From Crenarchaeota archaeon 13_1_40CM_3_52_17 (GTDB lineage Archaea; Thermoproteota; Bathyarchaeia; 40CM-2-53-6), in the NCBI GenBank assembly GCA_001918745.1, contig MNGN01000031.1, positions 1 through 33,650 on the forward strand: a DNA stretch of 33,650 nucleotides, given 5' to 3'. Below, piece after piece: positions 9,756-19,728 of this stretch. How positions within the stretch are numbered: position 1 is the stretch's first letter; the number at the start of each line of letters is the position of its first letter. Made by a program: the position numbers and the translations under genes. The notes under the pieces were generated by a model. That model had not been told where the DNA came from. It did not search any database and saw only the letters and a program-made list of their open reading frames with translations.

Positions 9756-10460
9756 TCAGGTCTTGTCTATAGTTGGGTCTACCGGGTGCTGGGCAGCAAG
9801 GCCAGCCTCGATTTCTATATGTTTCCTTGACGGGATAGACACGGGCGCCTTCACATCGCTATCGACAGTCGTCGCGGTCCGATTTTGCCTTTCCGTCTCC
9901 AGGTCGACCCTGTGAAGGAACCACAGCGAGTACATAGACAAACCGAACGCGGTCGTCACAATCTTCGTGGCAAAGACCAGGTTCAGAGGGCTCCGAAGAT
10001 CGAAGATGCTTGCCACCTGGTCGGGGTTGCAAGGGAAAGGCCTGCAATTAGTGGTTAGAACTTCGAGAGCTAACCAGACCATGAAGTTGTAGAAAATCTC
10101 GTAAAACGAAGCGAACGCGACCAGGGCGGTGCCGAGGAAGAGGAAATTTCGAAACCTCGAGGAAAGCTTGAGAAAATGAACCTTGTTCGATTCGAGGCCC
10201 GCAGCCCAGTATACGAAGCTGAAGTAGACGAACCAAGTTATGGGTTTGGCGTAGAAATAGGGAAAGATCGCGGGATCAGGCCACTCCGAGGATACGAACT
10301 GTATTCCTATCTGGGGGTTCGTGGTGGCTTGCAACCCGTAGTATACGATGAAAGCAAGGGCAGTAAGGCCTGCGGACCAAGACAAGACGGACCAGGGCCG
10401 TGTTTCGATGAAGGATCGAAGCTGAGTCAGACCCTGGCGGGATGGCTTCCCATCTGTCAT
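9756..10460 (-). CDS. Uncharacterised multi-TM membrane protein
   Basis: 234 aa with 4-5 hydrophobic segments. Confidence 0.65.
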   Translation of the reverse strand: MTDGKPSRQGLTQLRSFIETRPWSVLSWSAGLTALAFIVYYGLQATTNPQIGIQFVSSEWPDPAIFPYFYAKPITWFVYFSFVYWAAGLESNKVHFLKLSSRFRNFLFLGTALVAFASFYEIFYNFMVWLALEVLTTNCRPFPCNPDQVASIFDLRSPLNLVFATKIVTTAFGLSMYSLWFLHRVDLETERQNRTATTVDSDVKAPVSIPSRKHIEIEAGLAAQHPVDPTIDKT

Positions 10461-10528
10461 AGGAAACGCGTTCCCCTAACGGGCAGTAGAGCCTTTAGGC
10501 TTTTGTGGAAGTCAAAAATGGGGGATTT

Positions 10529-10550
10529 GGGAGAAACACGGGTTTCTCCC
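10529..10550 (-). terminator. Stem-loop downstream of the TRAM gene
   Basis: GGGAGAAAC-ACGG-GTTTCTCCC, a perfect 9-bp stem 19 nt after the TRAM stop. The minus strand then reads ccaaatcccccatttttg. Confidence 0.35.
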
Positions 10551-10568
10551 TACCTCTTATTGGGCATC

Positions 10569-10820
10569 CTATTGGATGACTTCGCCTGAGGCGAAGCGGT
10601 TCGAAACCCGTGTGATCTTTATCTTGATGTGATCTCCGGGTTTGGTGTTTGGTACGAAGACAACAAGACCTTCGACGCGCGCGATTCCCTCACCGCGGCG
10701 ACTGATCTCTTTGATGTCGACATCGTATTCTTTGCCTTCTTCGACCGGTTTCGGTCCGAATCTGTTCGCACCGGCACCACCGCCATAGCCTCTCCTCTCA
10801 TAACCCATAGCATCTTCCAC
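10569..10820 (-). CDS. TRAM-domain RNA-binding protein
   Basis: KEYDVDIKEISRRGEGIARVEGLVVFVPNTKPGDHIKIKITRVSNRFASGEVI. Confidence 0.93.
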   Translation of the reverse strand: MEDAMGYERRGYGGGAGANRFGPKPVEEGKEYDVDIKEISRRGEGIARVEGLVVFVPNTKPGDHIKIKITRVSNRFASGEVIQ

Positions 10821-11000
10821 CTCCGTTCATCGTTTCTTCCGTTCGTTCGGTTGCTACGGGAGAAATCAGCAGTCGTTACTCACGGCCGCCGGACGTTCTC
10901 CGGCCAGTCAACCTGACGATAGAAAAGAGGACCCTTCAGAATATAAACATGCTTTCGTTCCGAACCGACAAGAAACGTAATTCCTTCCTAAAAATCTAGT

Positions 11001-11804
11001 TTGTATACCTCAAGCAACACGCCAGCGCGCATGCCCGCCGCCGTGCAGATACTTCCCGTGACCGGACTTCCACTACTCAAACCAGGCGATGACTTACCCC
11101 GAATGATAGTCGAAAGCGCCCGTAAAGCTAGATGGGGAATAAGAGAGAAAGACATCCTTGTCGTAGGTCAGAAGGCGGTCTCCAAGGCCGAAGGCAGACT
11201 CGTCAACCTTGGCTCCGTCCACCCATCAAAGAGAGCTTCGGTCCTTGCCCGAAAAACTGGACGAAAACCCGAGTTTGTTCAGATAGTCCTCAATGACTCC
11301 AAGAGAGTCGTTCGAGCTGACAGAATGGCCTTGATAGTACGAACAAAACACGGCTGGACGTGTCTCAATGCAGGCGTTGACAAGTCGAACGTGAAGGGTG
11401 ACCTGAACTATGCGCTTCTTCCCACAAACCCGGACGCCTCAGCGAGGAGGATCAGAACGAGGATAAGGCGGCTCACGGGCAAGGACATTGGCGTCATAAT
11501 AACCGATACTCATAGTCGACCGTTCAGACTGGGACAAGTTGAAGAGACAATTGGAGTCGCTGGCCTCAAACCTCACGCTGACTATAGAGGCCAAAGAGAT
11601 CTCTTCGGTTACCAACTAAAATTCAAGAACGTGGCATTAGCGGACGAAGTGGCTGGGGCGGCTGAACTGGTCATGGGACAAGGAAGAGAAGCCATTCCGG
11701 CGGCCATTGTCCGAGGATTGAAGCGAGTTCGATTCCAAGACAGAGCGAAGAGCTCTGATCTAACTGGACCCACCCGAGAAGACTTGTTCAAGGGAACATT
11801 GTGA
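11001..11804 (+). CDS. cofE: Coenzyme F420-0:L-glutamate ligase
   Basis: LPVTGLPLLKPGDDL, DILVVGQKAVSKAEGR and ITDTHSRPFRLGQVEETIGVAGLKP motifs. Start may be the internal ATG at 11031. Confidence 0.92.
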   Translation: MYTSSNTPARMPAAVQILPVTGLPLLKPGDDLPRMIVESARKARWGIREKDILVVGQKAVSKAEGRLVNLGSVHPSKRASVLARKTGRKPEFVQIVLNDSKRVVRADRMALIVRTKHGWTCLNAGVDKSNVKGDLNYALLPTNPDASARRIRTRIRRLTGKDIGVIITDTHSRPFRLGQVEETIGVAGLKPHADYRGQRDLFGYQLKFKNVALADEVAGAAELVMGQGREAIPAAIVRGLKRVRFQDRAKSSDLTGPTREDLFKGTL

Positions 11805-12532
11805 AAAGACGAGGCTCGGGCTCAAAACCGAGCAGAACCTCTGACAAGATCTCAGTCGATTATCCTCCGGCCCATTGGGCAAGACTGGACTCACTGAGAG
11901 ACAGGGCTCTCCATGTCATCAACGCTCTCACCGGATGGTCACACACTGCTCTGACCCACGGTAGCGTCGCCAGGGGAGACGTGGACGACAAGAGCGACGT
12001 GGACGTGTTGATCCCCTCCAATGTCAACACCCAGATCGTCGAGGCTGCCCTGGAAAACGCGGGCTTTACAATATTCTCGAGAGAAATCGCCCAAGCAACC
12101 CCGTCTCACTCCCCTAAGGCACACATCCAATTAGACGCCGAACAGACAACCTCGGTCACTGTTCCGCTGACACCTTTCCGCTCCCTAGAGCTGGAATTCT
12201 ACGCGTTCGGAGGAAAAGTCACACTCCCAGAGTTGAAAAACAGGATTCGAAACCCGGGCTGCACCAAGAAACTGGTCTTGATCGAACCGAACCCGGAAGG
12301 GCATTTCGAGTCTCCTGTAGTCGGCAGAGAAAGTGAAGTCGCACGACTCTTGGGAGTAAGCGTTGCAATTGTCATAGAGCGAGTAAGGGTCTTGACGCGC
12401 AGAGATACAATCGGTAGAACAGGAATGTATCTCAGAATTCCTGTCCGAGATGGAGAATCCTTCGATGAAGTCCTTCAGACGCGTGTTGACTCTGATCCTG
12501 CATTGAGAAGAACGCTTCGAACTAGAAGTTGA
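11801..12532 (+). CDS. Nucleotidyltransferase-domain protein
   Basis: THGSVARGDVDDKSDVDVLI NTase motif; GTG start overlapping cofE by 4 nt. Confidence 0.8.
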   Translation: MKRRGSGSKPSRTSDKISVDYPPAHWARLDSLRDRALHVINALTGWSHTALTHGSVARGDVDDKSDVDVLIPSNVNTQIVEAALENAGFTIFSREIAQATPSHSPKAHIQLDAEQTTSVTVPLTPFRSLELEFYAFGGKVTLPELKNRIRNPGCTKKLVLIEPNPEGHFESPVVGRESEVARLLGVSVAIVIERVRVLTRRDTIGRTGMYLRIPVRDGESFDEVLQTRVDSDPALRRTLRTRS

Positions 12533-12593
12533 AAAAGGTAATATGAAACCCGCATTAGCCGAGCCTAATTCCCTGAACTAAGAGAAGAGCTTC

Positions 12594-13751
12594 TTGAGCC
12601 TACTCGACCCGTACATCCCGCTACTCTTCTACCTCGCCGTTTGGGTCGTCATCTACGCTTTGGCAGTGCTCTTGAAGGCCGACAGGCACGGAATCGTGGC
12701 CAAGCCCTACTACCTGATGCTGAAAACGGTGGCCTTCAACAGCTGGCTTGAGAGGATAGGCGGCCGGTTCCGGAGAGGTTGGCTTGCATTCTTCGACATC
12801 GGCGCAGCCATGGGCGTCGGTCTCCTAGTCTTCGTCGTCTACAGTTTCGTCAATAATGCCGTGGGGTTGTTCAGACACAGTTCGAGTGCTGGACCTACTC
12901 TCCTGATAATTCCGCTCCCCGGATTGACTATCGGCTGGGATATTTTCCCATACATCTTGCTAGCAATCGCCGTACTCCTGATTCCACACGAAATCGCCCA
13001 CGGGATAGCCAGCGTACTTGACAAAGTTCCCGTAAAATCTTCAGGCGTCTTCATGGCAGTTTTCCTGCCAGGCGGGTTCGTTGAGATCGACGAAGAGAAT
13101 CTCGCCAAGCGCAAGGCGAGGACCAAGTTGAGAGTCTTTGCCGCCGGGTCATTTACCAACGTCGCTACTTGGGCACTTGTCCTGCTTCTTCTCGTCGTCC
13201 TCTATCAGCCAGCACCTGCTGGTGTTCTTGTGACCGGATTCACAAATGGAAGCCCGGCACAGGCGAATGGCATGCCTCAATGGTCCGTGATAACTCAAGT
13301 CAACAACAATACGATCTCGGACGCCCAGCACCTCGGACTATACTTGTCAACTCTCACCCCCGGCTCGACTGTCACGGTTCATCTAAGCAATCCTTCGCAG
13401 ACGCTGACGATGATGACCGGAAAATCTGACACAAACTCGAGTAGGGCAATACTTGGAGTCATAACCGCGAACTATGTTCCGCTTAGATACCAATTTCTGC
13501 AGGTAACCTCGTCATACCAGCTTCTCACGGCATTCAGTTGGATGCAACTAATCCTTCTTGGAGTTGCACTCGTCAACATGCTACCTCTCTTTCCATTTGA
13601 CGGGGATCGCTACCTCGATACCCTCTTAGGAGTTCTAGGACTGAAGAATACCAAGAACGTTCGAACAGTCGCCAGTGTTATTTCGCTGGGGCTTCTAGGC
13701 TCCAACATCATTCTATCCTACATCCTATTCGGTACGATATTTCCGAGATAG
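12594..13751 (+). CDS. Site-2-protease-like M50 membrane metalloprotease with PDZ-like domain
   Basis: HEIAHGIAS (HExxH), NMLPLFPFDGDRYLD motif and multiple TM segments. Confidence 0.88.
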   Translation: MSLLDPYIPLLFYLAVWVVIYALAVLLKADRHGIVAKPYYLMLKTVAFNSWLERIGGRFRRGWLAFFDIGAAMGVGLLVFVVYSFVNNAVGLFRHSSSAGPTLLIIPLPGLTIGWDIFPYILLAIAVLLIPHEIAHGIASVLDKVPVKSSGVFMAVFLPGGFVEIDEENLAKRKARTKLRVFAAGSFTNVATWALVLLLLVVLYQPAPAGVLVTGFTNGSPAQANGMPQWSVITQVNNNTISDAQHLGLYLSTLTPGSTVTVHLSNPSQTLTMMTGKSDTNSSRAILGVITANYVPLRYQFLQVTSSYQLLTAFSWMQLILLGVALVNMLPLFPFDGDRYLDTLLGVLGLKNTKNVRTVASVISLGLLGSNIILSYILFGTIFPR

Positions 13752-13756
13752 TTCAG

Positions 13757-14704
13757 ATGGATCCTAGATCCTGCACAGTGTGCAAGCGCCACCCCGGTTA
13801 TTTTCGCAGAGAGTATGAAGGGTCGGTTCTATGCAAGAGCTGCCTTAGAGATTCATTGGAACGAAAAGTTCGCCGGACCATTAGTCACTGGGACATGCTC
13901 GCGCCGGACGACCACGTCGCAGTGGCAGTATCGGGAGGAAAGGACAGCCTAACACTTCTCATGATCCTCCACAAACTCGAGAAGCGGTTTCCCCGCACTC
14001 GTATCACGGCGGTCACTGTGGATGAGGGCATTGCAGGTTATCGGGAAGAGGCCGTTGACATTGCGACAAAATACTGCAAGGACCTCGGGATCGAGCATGA
14101 GGTGGTCTCCTTCGAGGAGCTCTTTGGGTACGGACTAGACGACTTTCTGAAGCGCAAGCAGGAAAGGATGACTGCTTGTTCCTACTGCGGTGTCTTTCGC
14201 CGAAAGGCGATCAACCTCGCGGCAAAGAAAGTTGGGGCAAACAAGATCGCCACAGCCCATAACCTCGATGATATCGTCCAGACATACTTGCTGAACCTGT
14301 TCCAGGGCGATGCCGATCGTTTCGTCAGGTTCAGCCCTGTTCTCAAGGATCCTCGCGGCCTCTTCCTAACCCGGGTAAAGCCGCTGTGCGATATTCCCGA
14401 GAGAGAGATTGTTATGTACGGATATGCCGAAGACCTGCAATTTCAAACTGCCTCGTGTCCCTACATGACCGAGGCCTTACGAAACGAGCTTCGTTCTGTT
14501 CTGAACAAACTGGAACTGGCTCATCCAGGTGTGACCTTCTCTGCTTATCGAGCGATGCTTCGTCTTCGAACCCTCGCCGAACCCAATCTCGCACCGTCTC
14601 GTCTCCAACCTTGCAAGTCCTGCGGAGAGCCAACACCATTCGAGATTTGCGAGGCGTGCAAGATGCAGGGCATCAACTCGGTCATACCTGAGATTTCAGC
14701 TTAG
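13757..14704 (+). CDS. tRNA 2-thiolation protein, TtuA/Ncs6/CTU1 family
   Basis: CTVC..CKSC, SGGKDS PP-loop, ACSYCGVFRR and a C-terminal CKSC..CEAC zinc finger. Confidence 0.92.
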   Translation: MDPRSCTVCKRHPGYFRREYEGSVLCKSCLRDSLERKVRRTISHWDMLAPDDHVAVAVSGGKDSLTLLMILHKLEKRFPRTRITAVTVDEGIAGYREEAVDIATKYCKDLGIEHEVVSFEELFGYGLDDFLKRKQERMTACSYCGVFRRKAINLAAKKVGANKIATAHNLDDIVQTYLLNLFQGDADRFVRFSPVLKDPRGLFLTRVKPLCDIPEREIVMYGYAEDLQFQTASCPYMTEALRNELRSVLNKLELAHPGVTFSAYRAMLRLRTLAEPNLAPSRLQPCKSCGEPTPFEICEACKMQGINSVIPEISA

Positions 14705-15285
14705 AGCGGAATTTCTAGAATTGGAAGCAGCTCAGTCAAGACGCGATAGGTAAAGCCCCAAACAACTTTTCCTTCGACCACAAAGGACTCTACGTTCCAG
14801 GGCTTGTCGCTGGTCGTAATTTCGGTCACTTTCATCGTCGAGGGTAGTTCAGGTAGGTTGACCCAGAAAGAGCTGGCAATCTCTGGGCCAATAGTGACCC
14901 TAGGCTTGACCCTCAAACCGTAGACCCAAGGCTGAACCCCCATCCCCATGCGTCGCATCGGATGACCCACTGATAAGCTGCCAAGCTCCACGCCAACTTC
15001 TTCGAGCTTGACGCCAACTTCTTCCTCGACCTCTCGATGAAGGGCGGTTCGAGGCGTTTCTATACCCTGTTTAACTCGCCCGCCCGGAAGTCCAATTTGC
15101 CCAGACCAAGGGTCACCCTCTCTCTCCGCCCTCTGTACAAGGAGGGTTTGCGGCCCTCTTCCAGGCTCATCCCAGAGGAGAATCGCAACCACTGCTTCGA
15201 CTTGGGCCCCTTCGTTTGATCGATGAATTGAGCCCAGCTTCTCTTTGAGGTGGTGGAGGTTCGAGCTCAGCTCTGCGTTGGGCAA
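14701..15285 (-). CDS. NUDIX hydrolase, CoA-pyrophosphatase-like
   Basis: GQIGLPGGRVKQGIETPRTALHREVEEEVGV Nudix box. Confidence 0.88.
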   Translation of the reverse strand: MPNAELSSNLHHLKEKLGSIHRSNEGAQVEAVVAILLWDEPGRGPQTLLVQRAEREGDPWSGQIGLPGGRVKQGIETPRTALHREVEEEVGVKLEEVGVELGSLSVGHPMRRMGMGVQPWVYGLRVKPRVTIGPEIASSFWVNLPELPSTMKVTEITTSDKPWNVESFVVEGKVVWGFTYRVLTELLPILEIPL

Positions 15286-15357
15286 GTGGCTATCACGCTA
15301 CTTCTGGATTCATTGATGATAACGACGGTCTTGCATCGGTTTCTGTTGTTTGGATAT

Positions 15358-15795
15358 TTAGAAGGCGATTGGTCGTTCTTCTCGCGGTTTGCCACCGGCC
15401 TCTTCGCCGATGATCTGGTATTTTGCCTTGACGAGCTCCATGAAGGGTCCGAGATCTTTCGAGGATTGGAACGCAAAGCCTGCCCAGGTTCGTTTCCTGA
15501 TCTCGTCACGCAGACGCCAATCGATCGTCTGATTTTCGGTGAGACGGATTCTTGACTTGAAGTCGGTGTGGAATGTGGCGTTCATCTCGGCTCCTCTGAG
15601 GTGAAGATGGAAGAGCTGACGGCCCTCGTAGAAGAATGCGGGAGTGGATTCGCTGCTGTGCTTCTCATAAAGGACTTTCATCGAGACTCCTTTCAACTGT
15701 CGCATGCGCGTCCTCAGCGCTTGGAATAGCGACCATGTTTGTGGCGAGACGCGGTCTGCTATCATGGAAAGATCGAGAGTTTCTTTCCGAGGCAA
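15358..15795 (-). CDS. Hypothetical protein, possibly DUF3788-like
   Basis: 145 aa ORF; weak family impression only. Confidence 0.5.
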   Translation of the reverse strand: MPRKETLDLSMIADRVSPQTWSLFQALRTRMRQLKGVSMKVLYEKHSSESTPAFFYEGRQLFHLHLRGAEMNATFHTDFKSRIRLTENQTIDWRLRDEIRKRTWAGFAFQSSKDLGPFMELVKAKYQIIGEEAGGKPREERPIAF

Positions 15796-15931
15796 GCTTA
15801 GAACGCCGGATATCCATATTCTACTAAAAAAGGTTAGATGAAGAATCAGAATCTAGAACTATCAGTTCAGCGCAGACCTCTATTTCCATCGATCACTCTC
15901 TGTAACATTCTTTTTCTCCTAACTACTATGT

Positions 15932-15948
15932 GACCCCCCCGGGGGGTC
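15932..15948. repeat. Near-perfect GC palindrome GACCCCCC-C-GGGGGGTC
   Basis: Read directly; sits in the 15796-16255 gap. Confidence 0.7.
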
Positions 15949-16255
15949 CTCTTTTCCCGCGCCCCACCCTTCGTGGCCCGAAGATCTTCCGGACGCGAAA
16001 TCGCCCATTATCAGCCCTGATCTCGAATCTGATCGCTCTGTCCTAGAATGCATAGCAACCCCTCCATGACGCCGCCTAAAACCGCAAGCTCATCCAAGCC
16101 CAGACCGCGCCCTGAATCCCAAGATTCGCCCAGAATCCATGCCAGACAGCGAGGAACCTCGGCAAAAAGGGGGGTCTTGCACAGAACACCTCGCGACGCT
16201 CAAGAGGCCGAATTGGACAGGATGCCAAGGCTAAACCCGCTCGATGGACACGCCA

Positions 16256-16516
16256 TCAACCTGTCTCCCGTTGTCTCTTCCTCCACAACAACATCTTCTT
16301 CGAATCCAGCACGTACAAGACTCTGTGGAAGGGAATCTGCGTCTCGCCATCCGGCAAGAGGAAAGACCCCTTTCCCAGCCCCGCGATCTCTGAGACCTTG
16401 ATGATCACCTGATCATCCACAGCACCTCGATGAACGTAGGCTAGCACGCACTCTGAGGGATCACTTCCACCACGCATGATCCGCGAAAGGATCGCCCTCA
16501 AAGGATGCTCCCGCAT
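16256..16516 (-). CDS. MJ1316 RNA cyclic-group-end-recognition (DUF504) domain protein
   Basis: 86 aa; VLAYVHRGAVDDQVIIKVSEIAGLGKGSFLLPDGETQIPFHRVLYV matches the DUF504 pattern. Confidence 0.8.
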   Translation of the reverse strand: MREHPLRAILSRIMRGGSDPSECVLAYVHRGAVDDQVIIKVSEIAGLGKGSFLLPDGETQIPFHRVLYVLDSKKMLLWRKRQRETG

Positions 16517-16627
16517 AAACGGACAGGTGGATCGTTAGAAGATGGGTTTTTCGATCATCCGACAACAAGGCTAAATCGTCCCACCAGCCGGAAGCTCTCC
16601 CTCACAGACAAGAACTAGTGAGCCTCT

Positions 16628-17158
16628 GTGGATCCAAAGATACTTCGAAAAGAAACCATCACCTCAGCACTGATCACAGACGTCTGGACATTGTGGACGA
16701 CTAACGATGGAATCACCAGTTTTCTAGCCCCGAAAGCAAACATCAAGCTCGAAGACAATGGACCCTACGAGATACTCTTCGACCCCGAAGCACCACTAGG
16801 CTTCAGAGGAACAGAAGGCTGCAAAATACTCGGACTCGAACAGATGAAGACTCTATCTGTGGAGTGGAAAGCTCCACCCCAATTCCCAAACGTCCGAAGA
16901 CAAAAGACACGCGTCGACATCTACTTCGAGAGAGTCGAAGCACTAACCAAGGTCCGCGTCGCGCATTCAGGCTGGCAATGGGGAGAAGAATGGGATGAAG
17001 CCTACGAATTCTTCGACCACGCATGGAACCTTGACCTCGCCAGAATGCAACAGAGACTCTCCTCCGGACCGATCGACTGGAGGAAACCCTACGTCCCAGC
17101 CTGGCTTGGACACAGAGCATCGCCAATCCGCGACCACGTCCCAGTCGAAAGGCACTAG
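16628..17158 (+). CDS. SRPBCC/AHSA1-like domain protein
   Basis: Start-domain pattern VWTLWTTNDGITSFLAPKANI...GWQWGEEWDEAYEFFDHAWNLDLARMQQRL. Confidence 0.75.
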   Translation: MDPKILRKETITSALITDVWTLWTTNDGITSFLAPKANIKLEDNGPYEILFDPEAPLGFRGTEGCKILGLEQMKTLSVEWKAPPQFPNVRRQKTRVDIYFERVEALTKVRVAHSGWQWGEEWDEAYEFFDHAWNLDLARMQQRLSSGPIDWRKPYVPAWLGHRASPIRDHVPVERH

Positions 17159-17614
17159 GAAATACGGTATTCCACTTTCAGCCCGTCGATTCTTGCGAGC
17201 GACTTCTCAATCGTAGACTGCTCACCTCGTATTGTAACCCGCAGCTTCCCGTCCAGCAACTCTGGAGAGGCAGACTTGACAGGCACCGAGCGCGCGAAGA
17301 GTCTTCGCCGCCTGACCTCTCCTATCCTTACCTCCGTTCCTCAACCAACGCCCGCGCAACAGCAACGTCTCAAACCCGTCTTTGTCCCCCCGAGACAGCT
17401 TATTCACGCCGCGAACGGCTTCGTACTGTTCCATGATCCTCTTCTTGAACGCCGAGTTTTCAGCCGCCCGGATTTGATAGCTTATCTGAAATCCCTACCT
17501 ATCCTGACGCAGGAACCTTAGAGATCGATCTTTCCTCGGCAAAGCTAAGGGAAAGCCGGCTTCGGACAAGACTTCCAGCGGAAATTCCAACGTAAGCTCT
17601 CGCATATTCGGCAT
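17155..17614 (-). pseudogene. Broken minus-strand gene (in-frame TAG at 17495-17497 plus one frameshift)
   Basis: Segments MPNMRELTLEFPLEVLSEAGFPLALPRKDRSLRFLRQDR*GFQISYQIRAAENSAFKKRIMEQYEAVRGVNKLSRGDKDGFETLLLRGRWLR, then +1 frame GTEVRIGEVRRRRLFARSVPVKSASPELLDGKLRVTIRGEQSTIEKSLARIDGLKVEYRIS*. Confidence 0.5.
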
Positions 17615-17720
17615 AGTTCGGACCCGGCAAACCCATTCCGGAAAAACGTTTGGAAAGAGAGCGAAGCCACAAAGGAAGTCTTTATAGCAAAACGGCAAAG
17701 GGTCGAACGCTGACGCAATT

Positions 17721-18341
17721 ATGAGCGACGACATCTACATGCCTGGAGCAACCACAGTCGGACTCGTATGCAAAGAAGGGGCCATACTAGGCTCGGAACG
17801 AAGGTACGCTTACGGGACATTCGTAATGAGTAAGGTCGCCAAGAAAGTCTTCAAGATAACAGACAACATTGGAGTCGGCTGCGCCGGAATAATAGGAGAC
17901 ATGCAAGTATTATCGCGCGAAGCACTAGCCTACATGAACATCTTCCAATATGAACGAGGAAGGGCGGGAACAGTGAAGAACGCGGCCAAACTCATGGCCA
18001 ACCTCCTATCCGCAAGACGCTTCTCCCCCTATCTCGCCCAGACCATAATCGCAGGCGTTGACAACGGCTCTCCAAGCCTATTCGTCATGGACCCGATCGG
18101 ATCCGTGCTCGAAGACAAGTTCGCGGCAATCGGAACTGGCGCTGAAGTCGCTATGGGAGTCCTAGAATCAGAATACAGAGAAGGACTATCAGTCGACGAA
18201 GCCCGCCCACTAATCCTACGAGCCATAAGGTCCGCTCTAGCTCGAGATATCTCAAGCGGAGATGGAGTCGATCTGCTCGTCATAACCGAAGGTGGGATAA
18301 AAGAAGAATCCCACACATTGGCTAAAGCAAAATCCGAATAG
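17721..18341 (+). CDS. psmB: Proteasome beta subunit, probably non-catalytic paralogue
   Basis: GATTVGLVCKEGAILGSERRYAYGTFVMSKVAKKVFKI and SGDGVDLLVI. Aligned position 1 is Ala. Confidence 0.92.
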   Translation: MSDDIYMPGATTVGLVCKEGAILGSERRYAYGTFVMSKVAKKVFKITDNIGVGCAGIIGDMQVLSREALAYMNIFQYERGRAGTVKNAAKLMANLLSARRFSPYLAQTIIAGVDNGSPSLFVMDPIGSVLEDKFAAIGTGAEVAMGVLESEYREGLSVDEARPLILRAIRSALARDISSGDGVDLLVITEGGIKEESHTLAKAKSE

Positions 18342-18394
18342 GCGAGAACCCTGTTATTATACCACGAAAGTCCAGCGGAGCAGAAGCTCGCAAC

Positions 18395-19024
18395 ATGTTA
18401 ACAAAGAAGGATCTGACCGCAATCCAGAAGGATCTCTCCCAATTCGATCGCGCACGCGAGAAAATCCTCGACCTCTCCAGAGCGGCCACAAGAATGGCAT
18501 CATCCTCCATCCTCGAGATTCACAGAGGTGACCTGAAAACAGCCAACTCGACCCTGGAACAGGCTGAGAAGACCCTTCAAGAGATCGAGAAGCTGTCCGT
18601 TGACGCTCCCGAGCTTCGAAGCTCCAACGGAGTCATAGTCGCCTTCCAAGAATACGTGGAAGCAATCACCTTGCGCAAAGTTGCCAAGGGCGAGGGAATC
18701 GTATCGATCGCCGAATCCGGCGCTGATCACCGAAGCTACGTTCTCGGACTATTGGACGCCGTCGGGGAATTTCGAAGAATGGCACTGAACTCTCTCCGCA
18801 AGGGAGATGTCGGAAAGGCAGAGAAACTCCTAGACGCGATGGAAGGAATCTACGATGACTTGCAGACGCTCGAGCATACTTCGATCGTCCCAACATTCAG
18901 AGTCAAAATGGACGCAGCGAGACGAATCATCGAGACCACGAGAGGCGACGTAGTCACCGAGGTCAGACGATTTTCACTAGAACAAGCTCTAGACCGGCTT
19001 GGAAAGAAGATAGAAGATCGCTAG
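18395..19024 (+). CDS. Translin family protein
   Basis: All-helical 209 aa; SRAATRMASSSILEIHRGD and SYVLGLLDAVGEFRRMALNSLRKGD are translin-like. Confidence 0.85.
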   Translation: MLTKKDLTAIQKDLSQFDRAREKILDLSRAATRMASSSILEIHRGDLKTANSTLEQAEKTLQEIEKLSVDAPELRSSNGVIVAFQEYVEAITLRKVAKGEGIVSIAESGADHRSYVLGLLDAVGEFRRMALNSLRKGDVGKAEKLLDAMEGIYDDLQTLEHTSIVPTFRVKMDAARRIIETTRGDVVTEVRRFSLEQALDRLGKKIEDR

Positions 19025-19056
19025 TTGTCCCCGACCATAAGAGGATACAACTGGAA

Positions 19057-19728
19057 ATGAAGCCATCACATCTCCTGATTCTCTACAAGCTCTCTGAACT
19101 AGGAGCAACGACAAAGGAGGTCGTTAGCAGCACGTCGGATCTCGCCAAGGGAATCGGAGGCTCCCAACAAACCGCGTCCCGCCGTCTCATAGAGATGGAG
19201 AAGCTGGGGTTAATCGAGAGAGGTAGAGATGGACGAGACCAGAAGGTCAGAGTAACCGGCGAGGGGCTCCGAGAGCTATCGGATATGTACCTCAACCTGA
19301 AACGAGTCTTCGAAGCACCGAAGAAAGCCCTCGAAATCACGGGATCCGTGTTCACCGGTCTTTCGGAAGGCTCATACTACATGAGCCTCGACGGCTACAG
19401 AGAACAGTTCATATCCAAACTAGGATTTGACCCGTTTCCCGGCACCCTCAACCTCAGAGTCAGCAAGGAGAACCTCGACAGTCGCAAGATTCTGGATACG
19501 TACCCGTTCGTGTACATCGAAGGATTCGCTAACGAGAAGCGAACCTACGGTCCAGCAAAATGCTTCCGGGCCATTGTCAACGACAAAGTCAAGAGCGCAA
19601 TAGTCCTGCCCATCCGGGCCCACTACGGCGAAGACGTCGTAGAACTAATCTCCCCTGTCTCGCTGAGAAAGCAATTCAAACTCGTTGACGGAGACAAGGT
19701 CCACGTCAGAGTACCAATCGGTTCCTAA
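19057..19728 (+). CDS. ribK: CTP-dependent riboflavin kinase with N-terminal winged HTH
   Basis: GIGGSQQTASRRLIEMEKLGLIER HTH followed by DUF120: GFDPFPGTLNLRV, GPAKCFRAIVND and RAHYGEDVVELISPVSLRK. Confidence 0.92.
   Translation: MKPSHLLILYKLSELGATTKEVVSSTSDLAKGIGGSQQTASRRLIEMEKLGLIERGRDGRDQKVRVTGEGLRELSDMYLNLKRVFEAPKKALEITGSVFTGLSEGSYYMSLDGYREQFISKLGFDPFPGTLNLRVSKENLDSRKILDTYPFVYIEGFANEKRTYGPAKCFRAIVNDKVKSAIVLPIRAHYGEDVVELISPVSLRKQFKLVDGDKVHVRVPIGS

Noticed and set aside
16048-16401. 117-aa plus-strand ORF
   Set aside because: Low-complexity Pro/Ser/Arg composition and antisense overlap with the better-supported DUF504 gene.
17440-17570. BHB intron around the TAG at 17495 in the broken gene
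   Set aside because: The hairpins found (TCCTG/CAGGA, TAGCTT/AAGCTA, GCCGAG/CTCGGC) do not give a well-paired central helix with in-frame, stop-free splicing.
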